A stretch of DNA of 64,000 nucleotides from JAVDCA01 sp963819385 (GTDB lineage Bacteria > Pseudomonadota > Alphaproteobacteria > Rhizobiales > Xanthobacteraceae), in assembly GCA_963819385.1 (NCBI GenBank), contig CAWFVV010000003.1, positions 496,001 to 560,000 of the forward strand, given 5' to 3'. The notes beneath the pieces are model-generated. The model saw only the letters and a list, made by a program, of their open reading frames with translations, searched no databases and was not told the DNA's origin. Below are positions 26,206-35,815 of the stretch, in pieces. Made by a program: the position numbers and the translations under genes. The number at the start of each line of letters is the position of its first letter. Position 1 is the first letter of the stretch.

Positions 26206-27165
26206 ATGAAACGATGGCTCGCCGTTGCCGTCGCGGCGCTGGTTGCCGCGCTTCTGTCGATGCAGGTCCCGTCGCATGCCCAGAGCAATCGTTGGGGCGC
26301 CGGCTACTTCCCCAACCTCCCGGTCGTCGATCAGAACGGCAAGACGCTGCGGTTCTACGACGACGTGATCAAGGGCCGGCGGGTGCTGATCAGCTTCATC
26401 TATACCAACTGCCCCGACATCTGCCCGCTCACCACCGCCCGCATCGCGCAGCTCGAGGATATGCTTGGCGACGAGGTCGGCCGCGACATCATCTTCATCT
26501 CGATGACCGTCGATCCGGTGCGCGACACGCCGGCACGGATGAAGGAATTCGCCGACGCGTTCGGCGCCGGCCACGGCTGGCTGTTCCTGACGGGAAATCC
26601 GGCCGACATCAAGCGGATCAACGCCAGCCTCGGCGACAGGAGCCGGACCATCGACGAACATCGCAACGAGATCGTGCTGGGCAACGATGCGACCGGCCAA
26701 TGGATGCGCAACTCGGTGTATGGCGATCTCCAACGGCTGGCCTTCGACCTCCATGAGATGGATCCGAAGTGGACCGCTCAGGTGCGCCAGCCGAAACCCG
26801 ATGCGGCCAGCAACACCGGCTACGCGCTCGGCAACGAGCCCGGCCAGGCGCCGTTCAAGCGCATCTGCGCGCCCTGCCACACGGTCGGCGTCGGTGACCG
26901 GGTGGGACCGGACCTCCGCGGCGTTACCGAGCGGCGCGACCACGCTTGGCTCGCGAGCTTCATCGAGCACCCCGACCAGGCGCGGGCGCGCCACGACCCG
27001 ATCGCGATGTCGCTGGTCGAGAAATTCCCCGCCGTGCACATGCCGGCGCTCGGCGTCGGCGACGCCGACGCGGGCGACCTCATCGCCTACCTCGACGCGC
27101 AGAACAAGCTCCTGAAGGACGCGCAGGACTCGCCCATGCCGCCGGGGATGCATCATCACCACTGA
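26206..27165 (+). CDS. SCO1/SenC-type copper protein fused to cytochrome c
   Basis: 319 aa. A signal peptide (MKRWLAVAVAALVAALLSMQ, cleavage likely after SHAQ) precedes a thioredoxin-like SCO domain with the copper motif C69-PDI-C73 (YTNCPDICPLTT) and His152 as candidate third ligand. A linker then leads to a class I cytochrome c domain with heme motif CAPCH at 221-225 and axial Met279 (VHMPAL). The protein ends MHHHH. SCO proteins insert or reduce copper in oxidases; the fused heme domain suggests electron transfer. Location 80 bp after the multicopper oxidase implies it services that enzyme. GGGAGGAATAC is a good ribosome-binding site. Confidence 0.92.
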   Translation: MKRWLAVAVAALVAALLSMQVPSHAQSNRWGAGYFPNLPVVDQNGKTLRFYDDVIKGRRVLISFIYTNCPDICPLTTARIAQLEDMLGDEVGRDIIFISMTVDPVRDTPARMKEFADAFGAGHGWLFLTGNPADIKRINASLGDRSRTIDEHRNEIVLGNDATGQWMRNSVYGDLQRLAFDLHEMDPKWTAQVRQPKPDAASNTGYALGNEPGQAPFKRICAPCHTVGVGDRVGPDLRGVTERRDHAWLASFIEHPDQARARHDPIAMSLVEKFPAVHMPALGVGDADAGDLIAYLDAQNKLLKDAQDSPMPPGMHHHH

Positions 27166-27190
27166 GCACTGACGGTCTGGCACGGCGCCT

Positions 27191-27389
27191 GCTCTCCCTC
27201 TCCCACGGCAAGTCGGGCTTGCCCGACTTGCGCGTTTTTTGATGCCGAGATCGGGCATGCCCGATCTCGGATGCGGGGAGAGGGTCGGGGTGAGGGGGCG
27301 TCTCCGCGAGTCATTGCTCACGATATGCTTTGCTGAGACTCAGCGCCCCTCACCCCAACCCTCTCCCCGTAAGAACGGGGAGAGGGAGC
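27191..27389. repeat. Palindromic repeat, family B copy 2, with embedded hairpins
   Basis: The outer CTCCCTCTCCC / GGGGAGAGGGTCGGGG arms of family B are present, but the left loop is enlarged by two extra hairpins. One is GCAAGTCGGGC/GCCCGACTTGC at 27208-27231; the other is CCGAGATCGGGC/GCCCGATCTCGG at about 27243-27270. The right half matches copy 1 almost exactly. It fills most of the gap 27166-27558. Confidence 0.8.
27208..27240 (+). terminator. Rho-independent terminator after the SCO-cytochrome gene
   Basis: An 11-bp GC-rich stem (arms 27208-27218 and 27221-27231) is followed by GCGTTTTTT at 27232-27240. It sits 43 bp after the SCO-cytochrome stop and would end the multicopper oxidase-SCO transcript. 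Confidence 0.75.
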
Positions 27390-27558
27390 ATGGGCGCCGT
27401 GCCACGGCTCGCTGCGCCCAAAAACCACACCGCTCACCCAACCCGCACGCCCTTGACCGGCCCGCGGCGGTACCCTCAAATCGCGCCAAGACCGCGATTC
27501 TGGCGGCGAGGGGATAGCCGGCGCTTGCCGGCCGTAACAGCCTGAAGAGGGCAACGCT

Positions 27559-29533
27559 GTGGCCGGAACGCTCGCCGCCGACGCGGACACGTTTCCGAAG
27601 CTGCTGGTGCGCAACGCGAAGGTCTTTCGCGGCCGTCCGGCGTTTCGCCGCAAGGACTTCGGCATCTGGCAGACCTGGACCTGGGACCAGGTGCTCGACG
27701 AGGTGCGCGCCTATGCGGTCGGGCTCGCGCGGCTCGGCGTCAAGCGTGGCGACACCGTCGCGATCGTCGGCTCCAATCGTCCGAGGCTTTATTGGTCGAT
27801 CATGGCCGCGCAGGTGCTGCGCGCCATTCCGGTGCCGGTCTATGCGGATGCGGTCGCGGACGAGCTCGCTTACGTGCTCGCGCACGCGGACGTGAAATTC
27901 GCCGCCGCCGAGGACCAGGAGCAGGTCGACAAGATCCTCTCCGTGTCCGAGCGTCTGCCCCGGCTCGAGCGCATCGTCTACGACGAGACGCGCGGCCTGC
28001 GCGACTACGACCACGGCCGGCTCAACGCGATCGACCAGGTCATCGCCGACGGGCGCGCCGCGCTGGCGAACGATCCCGCGCTCGGCCGCTGGTTCGACGA
28101 CGAGATCGCGGCCGGCCAAGGCTCCGATACCTCGATCGTGCTCTACACCTCGGGCACCACCGGCACCTCGAAAGGCGTGGTGCTTTCGGCGCAGGGCTGC
28201 ATCCGCGCCGCCAGCGACACGGTCGCGTTCGACAAGCTCACCGAGCACGACAAGGCGCTCGCCTATCTGCCGCTCGCCTGGGTGGGCGACCACTATCTCA
28301 ACTACGCCCAGGGCATGGTGGCGGGCTTCTGCATGGCCTGCCCGGAGAGCGGCGAGACCGTGATGCAGGACCTGCGCGAGATCGGCCCGACCTTCTATTT
28401 CGCGCCGCCGCGCGGCTTCGAGCAGATGCTCACCCAGGTGATGATCCGCATGGAGGATGCGGGCGCGATCAAGCGCCACGTCTTCCACTATTTCATCGGC
28501 GTCGCGCGCCGCTACGGCGAGCCGATCCTCAACCGCGCGCCGGTGCCGCTGATCGGGCGCCTGCTCTATGCGATCGGCCGCGTCGTGGTCTACGAGCCGC
28601 TCAAGAACGTGCTCGGCCTCTCGCGCGTGCGCGTCGCCTATACGGCCGGCGAGGCGATCGGGCCCGATCTCTTCCTGTTCTATCGCTCGCTCGGCCTCAA
28701 CCTGAAGCAGCTCTACGGCCAGACCGAGGCCTTCCTCTACGTGACGGCGCAGCCGGACGGCGAGATCCACTCCGACACCGTCGGGCCCGCGATCCCGAAC
28801 GTCGACATCCGCATTGCCGACAACGGCGAGGTGCAGTTCCGCTCGCCCGGCATGTTCGTCGGCTATTTCAAGGACGACGCGCGGACCCGGGAGACGCTGA
28901 CGGACGACGGCTACGTGAAGACCGGCGACGCCGGCTTCTTCGATCCGAAGACCGGGCACCTGAAGATCATCGATCGCGCCAAGGACGTCGGCAAGCTCAA
29001 CGACGGCACGCTGTTCGCGCCGAAATACATCGAGAACAAGCTGAAGTTCTATCCCAACATCCGCGAGGCGGTCGCGTTCGGCCACGAGCGCGATTTCGTC
29101 TGCGCCATCCTCAACATCGACCTGGCGGCGGTCGCCAACTGGGCCGAGCGCAACAACGTGGTCTACGGCTCCTACCAGGAGCTCGCCGGCCACCCGCTCG
29201 TCTACGACATGCTCGAAAAGCACGTCGCCGAGGTCAACGGCTCGCTCGCCGACGGAAGCCGTGATGGCGGGCGCGCAGGTCAGGCGCTTCCTGATCCTGC
29301 ACAAGGAGCTCGATCCCGACGACGGCGAGCTCACCCGCACCCAGAAGGTGCGCCGCGGCTTCGTCGCCGAGCGCTACGCGCCGCTGATCAACGCGCTCTA
29401 TGACGGATCGACCGAGGCCGACATCGCGACCGAGGTCACCTTCGAGGACGGCCGCAAGGGCGTGCTGTCGGCGCGGGTGAAGATCCGCGACATGGCGCCG
29501 GCGAAGCCTGCGCCGCTGGAGCAGGCCGCATGA
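27559..29533 (+). CDS. Long-chain acyl-CoA synthetase-like AMP-dependent ligase (frameshift near 29251)
   Basis: About 657 aa after repair. The adenylate signature LYTSGTTGTSKGVVLSA is near residue 195, LYGQTEAFLYVT near 387, and KTGDAGFFDPKTGHLKIIDR near 455. The C-terminus (AGAQVRRFLILHKELDPDDG, ELTRTQKVRRGFVAERYAPL) is in the next frame. One extra G in gacggaagcc at about 29250 explains the shift. The gene starts with GTG after GAAGAGGGCAACGCT, and its stop overlaps the livG-like start (ATGA). Ligases fused by position to branched-chain-type ABC transporters usually activate the imported acid to its CoA thioester. Substrate is not determinable here. Confidence 0.88.
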
Positions 29534-30329
29534 GGGCGCCGGCCGGCAGCGATAGCGCGGTCACCCAGGCGCTGCTGTCGGTCGAGAACGTGTCGCTCGC
29601 ATTCGGCGGCGTGAAGGCGCTGACCGACGTGTCGTTCGACATGCGCCAGGGCGAGATCCGCGCGATCATCGGCCCGAACGGCGCCGGCAAGACCTCGATG
29701 CTCAACGTGGTCAACGGCTTCTATCATCCGCAGGAAGGCCGCATCACCTTCAAGGGCAAGACGCGCGCCGCATGCGTCCGCACGAGGCGGCGCGCGGCGG
29801 CATCGCGCGCACGTTCCAGAACGTCGCGCTGTTTCGCGGCATGACGACGCTCGACAACATCATGGCGGGCCGCAGCCTGAAGATGCATCGCGGTCTCTTT
29901 TGGCAGATTCTCCGGTTCGGCCCGGCGGTGCGCGAGGAGGTCGAGCACCGCCACAAGGTCGAGGAGATCATCGACTTCCTCGAGATCCCGCAGATCCGCA
30001 AGATCCCGGTCGGCCGGCTGCCCTACGGCCTGCAGAAGCGCGTCGAGCTCGGCCGCGCGCTCGCCATGGAGCCCGACCTGTTGCTGCTCGACGAGCCGAT
30101 GGCCGGCATGAACATGGAAGAGAAGGAGGACATGTCGCGCTACATCCTCGAGGTCAACAATCACTTCGGCACCACCATCGCGCTGATCGAGCACGACATG
30201 GGCGTCGTGATGGACCTCTCCGACCGCGTGGTCGTGCTCGAATACGGCCGCAAGATCGCCGACGGAACGCCCGACGAGGTCAAGCGCGATCAGCGCGTGA
30301 TCGACGCCTATCTCGGCATCGCGCATTGA
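29530..30329 (+). CDS. ABC transporter ATP-binding protein, LivG type (frameshift near 29768)
   Basis: About 266 aa after repair. Walker A is GPNGAGKTS, the ABC signature region is PYGLQKRVELGRALAMEP, and Walker B is LLLLDEPMAGMNMEEKED; the H-loop is IALIEHDMGVVMD. The N-terminal part ends at ITFKGKTRA. The rest (MRPHEAARGGIARTFQNVAL) needs one extra base, most simply a lost C in cgcgccgcatg at about 29768. The ATG overlaps the ligase stop by 4 bp. The lost/gained frame is opposite in sign to most other breaks in the window. Confidence 0.88.
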
Positions 30330-30370
30330 GGACGGGGATGATGCGACTGCAAGCGACCGAGCACAGCGCC

Positions 30371-30508
30371 CGCTCTCCCTCTCCCCCTTTAGGGGGAGAG
30401 GGTCGGGGTGAGGGGGCCTCTCCGCGAGTCGTTACCGACGATCGTGCTATGCCGCCCCTCAGCGCCCCTCACCCCAACCTTCTCCCGGTAAGTACGGGGA
30501 GAGGGAGC
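30371..30508. repeat. Palindromic repeat, family B copy 3
   Basis: Left stem CTCCCTCTCCCCCTTTAGGG, then GAGAGGGTCGGGGTGAGGGG, then the right half (CCCCTCACCCCAACCTTCTC ... ACGGGGAGAGGGAG). It lies within the ABC operon between livG-like and livH-like genes. Confidence 0.8.
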
Positions 30509-30547
30509 GCCGGCGCAGTGCTCGCTCGCCAAATCGAGTCCTGACCC

Positions 30548-31504
30548 GTGGACATCCTCTACAAAATCTTCATCGATCCGTTCGTGCAGATGGGCACGGC
30601 GCCCGACCTGCTGGTGCAGACCTTGTGGGAGGGCTTCGTCGCCGGCGTGCTCTATTCGCTGATCGCGCTCGGCTTCGTGCTGATCTTCAAGGCCTCGGGC
30701 GTGTTCAATTTCGCGCAGGGCATCATGGTGGTGTTCTCGGCGCTCATGCTCGTCGGCCTGCACGAGCACGGCGTTCCGGCCTTCGCGGCGCTCGGCCTGA
30801 CCATCGTGATCATGTACGGCCTCGCGTTCGGGGTCGAACGCCTGGTGCTGCGGCCGCTCGTCAACCAGCCCGACATCATCCTGTTCATGGCGACCTTCGG
30901 GCTCACCTATTTCCTCATCGGCCTCGGCGAGCTCATGTTCGGCGGCGACCCCAAGACCATGATCGCCGACGAGCTCTACCTGCCCAAGGGCGCGATCGAT
31001 CTGAAGATCCTCGGCGGGCTGGTCTCGCTGCAGAAGCTCGATATCGCGGCCGCCGTCATCGCGCTGATCATGGTCGCGGTGCTCGGCATCTTCTTCCAGA
31101 AGACGCGCATCGGCCGCGCGCTGCGCGCGGTCGCCGACAGCCACCGCGCGGCGCTCTCGGTCGGCATCTCGCTCGAGCAGATCTGGGTGATCGTGTGGTT
31201 CGCGGCCGGCATCGTCGCGCTCGCGACCGGCATCATGTGGGGCGCGCGCTCGGACGTCTCGTTCGCGCTGCAGATCATCGCGCTCAAGGCGCTGCCGGTG
31301 CTCATCCTCGGCGGCTTCACATCGATCCCGGGCGCGATCGTCGGCGGCGTCATCATCGGCATCGGCGAGAAGCTCGGCGAGTTCTACTGGGGCCCGCTGC
31401 TCGGCAGCGGCATCGAGAGCTGGCTCGCCTACGTGATCGCGCTCATCTTCCTGCTCTTCCGGCCGCAGGGCCTGTTCGGCGAACGCATCATCGAGCGGAT
31501 TTAG
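30548..31504 (+). CDS. Branched-chain-type ABC permease, LivH family
   Basis: 318 aa, with about eight hydrophobic helices. Characteristic segments are GFVAGVLYSLIALGFVLIFK, FNFAQGIMVVFSALML, TRIGRALRAVADSHRAALSV (EAA-like loop) and LPVLILGGFTSIPGAIVGGV. GTG start at 30548; the preceding DNA is a repeat, and the ribosome-binding site is weak. It belongs to the five-component transporter, with LivM following after a 168-bp gap that carries a family A repeat. Confidence 0.92.
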   Translation: MDILYKIFIDPFVQMGTAPDLLVQTLWEGFVAGVLYSLIALGFVLIFKASGVFNFAQGIMVVFSALMLVGLHEHGVPAFAALGLTIVIMYGLAFGVERLVLRPLVNQPDIILFMATFGLTYFLIGLGELMFGGDPKTMIADELYLPKGAIDLKILGGLVSLQKLDIAAAVIALIMVAVLGIFFQKTRIGRALRAVADSHRAALSVGISLEQIWVIVWFAAGIVALATGIMWGARSDVSFALQIIALKALPVLILGGFTSIPGAIVGGVIIGIGEKLGEFYWGPLLGSGIESWLAYVIALIFLLFRPQGLFGERIIERI

Positions 31505-31534
31505 AGCATGTGTCGGACCCTTCACATCGACAAC

Positions 31535-31651
31535 GTCATGGCCGGGCTTAGCCGTTCGAAGAACGGCGTCGCTTTGCTCGCCTATGTCCCGGCCATCCAC
31601 GCCTTCGCTGCCAAGCAAGACGTGGATGCGCGGGCCAAGCCTGCGCATGAC
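31535..31651. repeat. Palindromic repeat, family A copy 3
   Basis: GTCATGGCCGGGCTTAGCCG at the left end, and GCGGGCCAAGCCTGCGCATGAC at the right. It holds the same internal module as copy 2 in reverse. It sits inside the transporter operon between the two permease genes. Confidence 0.8.
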
Positions 31652-31672
31652 GCGGACGCGTAGGGGCAAGCC

Positions 31673-32749
31673 ATGTTTTATCGCGAGGCAGGCCAGTTCA
31701 AGACCACCTACGCCGCCGACATGGCGGTGTTCCCGATCCTGCAGGACCGCATCGGCCTCGTGCTCATCCTCGCGATCGCCTTCGTGGCGCTGCCGCTCCT
31801 CGGCAGCGAGTTCCTGATCAACGCGGTGATGATCCCGTTCCTGGTGTTCTCGCTCGCCGCGATCGGGCTCAACATCCTGACCGGCTACACGGGGCTGCTC
31901 TCCCTCGGCACCGGCGCCTTCATGGGGGTCGGCGCCTACGCCTGCTACAAGCTCACCAGCATTTTCCCGAACGTGAACATCCTCGTCTGGGTCGTCGTCT
32001 CCGGCTTCTTTTCCGCCGCGGTCGGCGTGCTGTTCGGCCTGCCGTCGCTGCGCATCAAGGGCTTCTATCTCGCGGTCGCGACGCTCGCGGCGCAGTTCTT
32101 TTTGCAATGGTGCTTCATCCGCATTCCGTGGCTCTACAACTACAACTCCTCCGGCGCGATCGAGGTGCCGACGCGCACCCTGTTCGGCATCCCGGTCACC
32201 GGCCCGAACGCGAGCGCCACCACGCGCTACCTGGTCGTGCTCGCGATCGTCGCCGTGATGACCTGGATTGCGTCGAACCTCGTGCGCGGCCGCATCGGCC
32301 GCACCTGGATGGCGGTGCGCGACATGGACATCGCGGCCGAGCTGATGGGCATCCGCCTGTTGCAGACCAAGCTCATGGCGTTCGCGGTCTCCTCGTTCTA
32401 TTGCGGCGTCGCCGGCGCGATGATGGTCTTCCTCTGGTACGGCGGCGCCGAGTCGGACGTGTTCGACATCAACCAGAGCTTCTTCATCCTGTTCATGGTC
32501 ATCATGGGCGGGCTCGGCAGCCTGATCGGCTCGTTCATCGGCGCGGCGCTGATCTTCATCCTGCCGATCATCCTGCGCGAGGCGCCCGCCGCGCTCGGCG
32601 TGCCGTTGCGGTCCGCAACCGTCGAGCATCTCACCTTCATGATCGTCGGCGCGCTCATCATCGGTTTCCTCGTGATCGAGCCCATGGGGCTCGCGCGCCT
32701 GTGGCAGATCGCCAAGCAGAAGCTCAGGGTGTGGCCTTTCCCGTACTAG
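31673..32749 (+). CDS. Branched-chain-type ABC permease, LivM family
   Basis: 358 aa with about nine or ten hydrophobic segments. LivM-type features include NILTGYTGLLSLGTGAFMGV near residues 64-83, LPSLRIKGFYLAVATLAAQF, RGRIGRTWMAVRDMDIAAEL and MGGLGSLIGSFIGAALIF. It forms the channel with the LivH-type protein. ATG at 31673 follows GGGGCAAGCC, a moderate ribosome-binding site. Confidence 0.92.
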   Translation: MFYREAGQFKTTYAADMAVFPILQDRIGLVLILAIAFVALPLLGSEFLINAVMIPFLVFSLAAIGLNILTGYTGLLSLGTGAFMGVGAYACYKLTSIFPNVNILVWVVVSGFFSAAVGVLFGLPSLRIKGFYLAVATLAAQFFLQWCFIRIPWLYNYNSSGAIEVPTRTLFGIPVTGPNASATTRYLVVLAIVAVMTWIASNLVRGRIGRTWMAVRDMDIAAELMGIRLLQTKLMAFAVSSFYCGVAGAMMVFLWYGGAESDVFDINQSFFILFMVIMGGLGSLIGSFIGAALIFILPIILREAPAALGVPLRSATVEHLTFMIVGALIIGFLVIEPMGLARLWQIAKQKLRVWPFPY

Positions 32750-32849
32750 ATAAGGGCACACTATCAGCCCAATCCTGGCCGGGGCGGTTGCCGTCGAGCC
32801 GGACACCATGCGCTGCTTCGAGCAGCGTGGAATTGAAGGGAGAAGGAGC

Positions 32850-34181
32850 ATGCAATTGAAGCATCTCGTCCTCGGGACGGCGTTCGTCCTCGGCGCGACG
32901 GCCGTCATGCCGAGCGCGGCCAGCGCGCAGGACAGCGTTTTCGTGCCCCTGATGACCTACCGTACCGGCCCGTTCTCGGCGTCCGGCACGCCGATCGCGA
33001 ACGGCATGGTCGACTATTTCAGCATGATCAACGCGCGCGACGGCGGCGTCGGCGGCGTCAAGATCGTGGTCGAGGAATGCGAGACCAGCTACGACACCAA
33101 GAAGGGCGTCGAGTGCTACGAGTCGGTCAAGAACAAGAACCCGCTCGTGTCGACGCCATACTCGACCGGCATCACGCTGCAGATCATTCCCAAGGCCTCG
33201 GTCGACAAGATCCCGATCCTGTCGATGGCCTATGGGCTCTCCGCCGCGGCCGACGGCAACATCTTTCCCTGGGCGTTCAATCCGCCGTCGACCTATTGGG
33301 ACGGCGCCTCGATCTTCGTGAAGTACATCGCCGACAAGGAAGGCGGCTTCGACAAGCTCAAGGGCAAGAAGATCGGCCTCGTCCATCTCGACGCGCCGTA
33401 CGGCAAGGAGCCGATCCCGCTGCTCCAGCAGCTCGCCAAGGACTACGGCTTCGAGCTCAAGCTCTATCCGGTGCCGGCGGCCGAGATGCAGAACCAGTCG
33501 GCCCTGTGGCTCGGCATCCGCCGCGATCGTCCGGACTGGATCTACATGCAGGGCTTCGGCGCCATGAACCCGACCGCCGTCAAGGAAGCGGCGCGCATCA
33601 ACTATCCGATGGATCATCTGATCGGAAACTGGTGGGCCGGCGGCGAGACCGACGCGCGTCCCGCGGGCGACGGCGGCAAGGGCTATCTGTCGCTCGACTT
33701 CAACGTGGTCGGCCAGGACTTCCCGGTGATGCAGGACATCATCAAGTACGTGGTCGACAAGGGTAAGAGCCAGGTCGCCTCCAAGGCCAATGTGGGCGAG
33801 AACTTCTACGGCCGCGGCGTCCTCAACGCGATGATCATCGTCGAGGCGATCCGCAATGCCCAGCGGCTCACCGGCAAGAAGGTCATCACCGGCGAGGACA
33901 TGCGCCGCGGCCTCGAGTTCCTCAACGTCGACGAGGCCCGGCTCCAGCAGCTCGGCATGGCCGGCTTCGCGCGCCCGTTCAAGGTGTCGTGCAGCGACCA
34001 CAGCGGCCACCACGCCGCCTACATCGCGAGGTGGGACGGCACCACCTGGGTGAAGGCGTCGGACTGGATCGATCCGATCAAGGACAAGGTCATCCCGCTG
34101 ATCGACACCGCCGCCAAGGACTACGCCACGTCGAACACCGGCTGGCCCAAGCGCACCGAGGCCTGCGACAAGTCGTCGTGA
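32850..34181 (+). CDS. Periplasmic substrate-binding protein of the ABC transporter (LivK/Peripla_BP_6 type)
   Basis: 443 aa with a signal peptide (MQLKHLVLGTAFVLGATAVM, cleavage likely after AASAQ). The mature protein follows the leucine-binding-protein-like fold: VPLMTYRTGPFSASGTPIAN, NARDGGVGGVKIVVEECETS (with YDTKKGVECYE) and the hinge region near GIRRDRPDWIYMQGFG. AGAAGGAGCATG gives a strong ribosome-binding site. In this subgroup, with adjacent acyl-CoA ligases, the ligand is often an aromatic or aliphatic carboxylate rather than an amino acid; this is inference. Confidence 0.9.
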   Translation: MQLKHLVLGTAFVLGATAVMPSAASAQDSVFVPLMTYRTGPFSASGTPIANGMVDYFSMINARDGGVGGVKIVVEECETSYDTKKGVECYESVKNKNPLVSTPYSTGITLQIIPKASVDKIPILSMAYGLSAAADGNIFPWAFNPPSTYWDGASIFVKYIADKEGGFDKLKGKKIGLVHLDAPYGKEPIPLLQQLAKDYGFELKLYPVPAAEMQNQSALWLGIRRDRPDWIYMQGFGAMNPTAVKEAARINYPMDHLIGNWWAGGETDARPAGDGGKGYLSLDFNVVGQDFPVMQDIIKYVVDKGKSQVASKANVGENFYGRGVLNAMIIVEAIRNAQRLTGKKVITGEDMRRGLEFLNVDEARLQQLGMAGFARPFKVSCSDHSGHHAAYIARWDGTTWVKASDWIDPIKDKVIPLIDTAAKDYATSNTGWPKRTEACDKSS

Positions 34182-34189
34182 TCTTTCTT

Positions 34190-34322
34190 CTCCCTCTCCC
34201 CCTTTAGGGGGAGAGGGTCGGGGTGAGGGGGCCTCTCCGCGAGTTCGTTGCGACGACGTAATTCGCTGAGATTCAGCGCCCCTCACCCCGACCCTCTCCC
34301 CGCAAGAGCGGGGAGAGGGAGC
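34190..34322. repeat. Palindromic repeat, family B copy 4
   Basis: Nearly the same as the copy at 30371, with CTCCCTCTCCCCCTTTAGGG on the left and CGCAAGAGCGGGGAGAGGGA on the right. It lies between the binding-protein gene and the LivF-type gene. Confidence 0.8.
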
Positions 34323-34360
34323 GCGAGCGCAGTGCGCATATCACTTACGGGCCCACGTTC

Positions 34361-35210
34361 ATGTCCGACGCCGTCATTGCGCCCTCGGAAGTGGCCTCGC
34401 GGTCTACCGATCCCATCCTCACGCTCAACAACGTCGAGGTCGTCTACGACCGCGTCATCCTCGTCCTCAAGGGCGTCTCGCTCGCGGTGCCGAAGGGCGC
34501 GATCGTCGCGCTGCTCGGCGCCAACGGCGCCGGCAAGACGACGACGCTCAAGGCGATCTCCAACCTGCTGCACGCCGAGCGCGGCGAGGTCACCAAGGGC
34601 TCGATCGTGTTCGACGGCACCGCCGTGCAGGCGCTCTCGCCCAATGTGCTGGTGCGGCGCGGCTGCATCCAGGTGATGGAAGGCCGCCAGTGCTTCGCCC
34701 ATCTCACGGTCGAGGAGAATCTCTTGACCGGCGCCTTCACGCGCCGTGACGGCAACGCCGCGATCCGCGCCGACCTCGAGCGCGTCTACGGCTATTTCCC
34801 GCGCCTCAAGGAGCGCCGCGCCGCGATCGCCGGCTACACGTCGGGCGGCGAGCAGCAGATGTGCGCGCTCGGCCGCGCCCTGATGTCGCGCCCCAAGATG
34901 ATCCTGCTCGACGAGCCCTCGATGGGGCTCGCGCCGCAGATCGTCGGCGGAGATTTTCGACATCGTGCGCGATCTCAATGCGCGCGAGGGCGTCTCGTTC
35001 CTGCTCGCCGAGCAGAACACCAACATGGCGCTCAAGTATGCGAGCTACGGCTACATCCTCGAGAACGGCCGCATCGTCATGGACGGCGCCGCGAAGTCGC
35101 TCGCCGAGAACGAGGACGTGAAGGAATTCTACCTCGGCATCGCGGAAGGCCGCCGCAAGAGCTTCCGCGACGTGAAGCACTACAAGCGCCGCAAGCGCTG
35201 GCTGGCGTGA
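34361..35210 (+). CDS. ABC transporter ATP-binding protein, LivF type (frameshift near 34951)
   Basis: About 282 aa after repair. Walker A is GANGAGKTTTLKAIS, signature TSGGEQQMCALGRALMS, Walker B MILLDEPSMGLAPQIV. The remaining part (MRDLNAREGVSFLLAEQNTN and on to KHYKRRKRWLA) is in the next frame. Removing one G from ggcggagatttt at about 34950 gives VGEIFDIVRDLNAREG. The C-terminal extension rich in Lys and Arg is common in this subgroup. It completes the transporter set with LivG, LivH, LivM and LivK. Confidence 0.88.
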
Positions 35211-35249
35211 GTTGATATTGCGCGCCAGCGACGCCACAAGCACGGTGGG

Positions 35250-35372
35250 CCCTCTCCCCCGCTTGCGGGGGAGAGTGGGAGAGGGGGCAGCCACGAGCAC
35301 TGAGCCCGCCGACTTGCCCCCTCCTGCGCGCTTTCGCGCGTATTCCTCCCCCGCAAGCGGGGGAGGGGGAGA
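35250..35372. repeat. Palindromic repeat, family B variant (copy 5)
   Basis: The left stem CCTCTCCCCCGCTTGCGGGG (extended by GAGAG) and the right stem CCTCCCCCGCAAGCGGGGGA flank CCCCCTCCTGCGCGCTTTCG. It is related to family B but lacks the GTCGGGGTGAGGGG block. Confidence 0.7.
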
Positions 35373-35446
35373 GCGCGGAGCAAGGGTCAGCGTGTTTGGC
35401 GCCCAGTCCTCGCGACCGCTCGCCGGATCAATCTCGGAGCCCAACG

Positions 35447-35813
35447 ATGCCGGACAAGATCAACCTTGCCGAAAAGTTCTCTCTCTTCTCGGAGCAGTGG
35501 CGGCCCAAGACGGTCGCGGCGCTCAACGGGCAGGAGCTCAAGATCGTCAAGGTGCAGGGCACGTTTCCCTGGCACCATCACGACGCCGAGGACGAGTTCT
35601 TCCTGGTGTGGAAAGGGCCGCTTCCGCGTCGAATTTCGCGACCGTGTGGTCGAGCTCGGCCCCGGCGAGGGCCTCATGGTGCCGCGCGGGATCGAGCATC
35701 GCACGGCGGCGGACGAGGAGGCCGAGGTCATCCTGTTCGAGCCGGCGGCGACGCGCAACACCGGCAACGTCGTCGACGCGACGTTCACGGCGCCGGACGG
35801 CGTGAAGCTCTGA
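35447..35813 (+). CDS. Small cupin protein (frameshift near 35619)
   Basis: About 121 aa after repair. It begins MPDKINLAEKFSLFSEQWRP. Cupin motif 1 is FPWHHHDAEDEFFLVWKG; motif 2 (ELGPGEGLMVPRGIEHRTAA) is in the next frame. Removing one C from aagggccgcttcc at about 35619 restores GRFRVEFRDRVVELGPGE. The stop at 35813 is 2 bp from the start of the following ligase gene. His ligands at HHH and GIEH suggest a metal site. Its role with the ligase and transporter is unknown; cupin isomerases and dioxygenases are possibilities. Confidence 0.82.
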
Positions 35814-35815
35814 CC

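Noticed and set aside
26085..26288. Programmed frameshifting to explain the broken reading frames
   Set aside because: Slippery heptamers and downstream structures were not seen at the breaks, and a dozen events in one gene is not compatible with known recoding.
27166..27558. Possible gene in the gap before the acyl-CoA ligase
   Set aside because: The frames there are made from repeat family B sequence and terminator hairpins.
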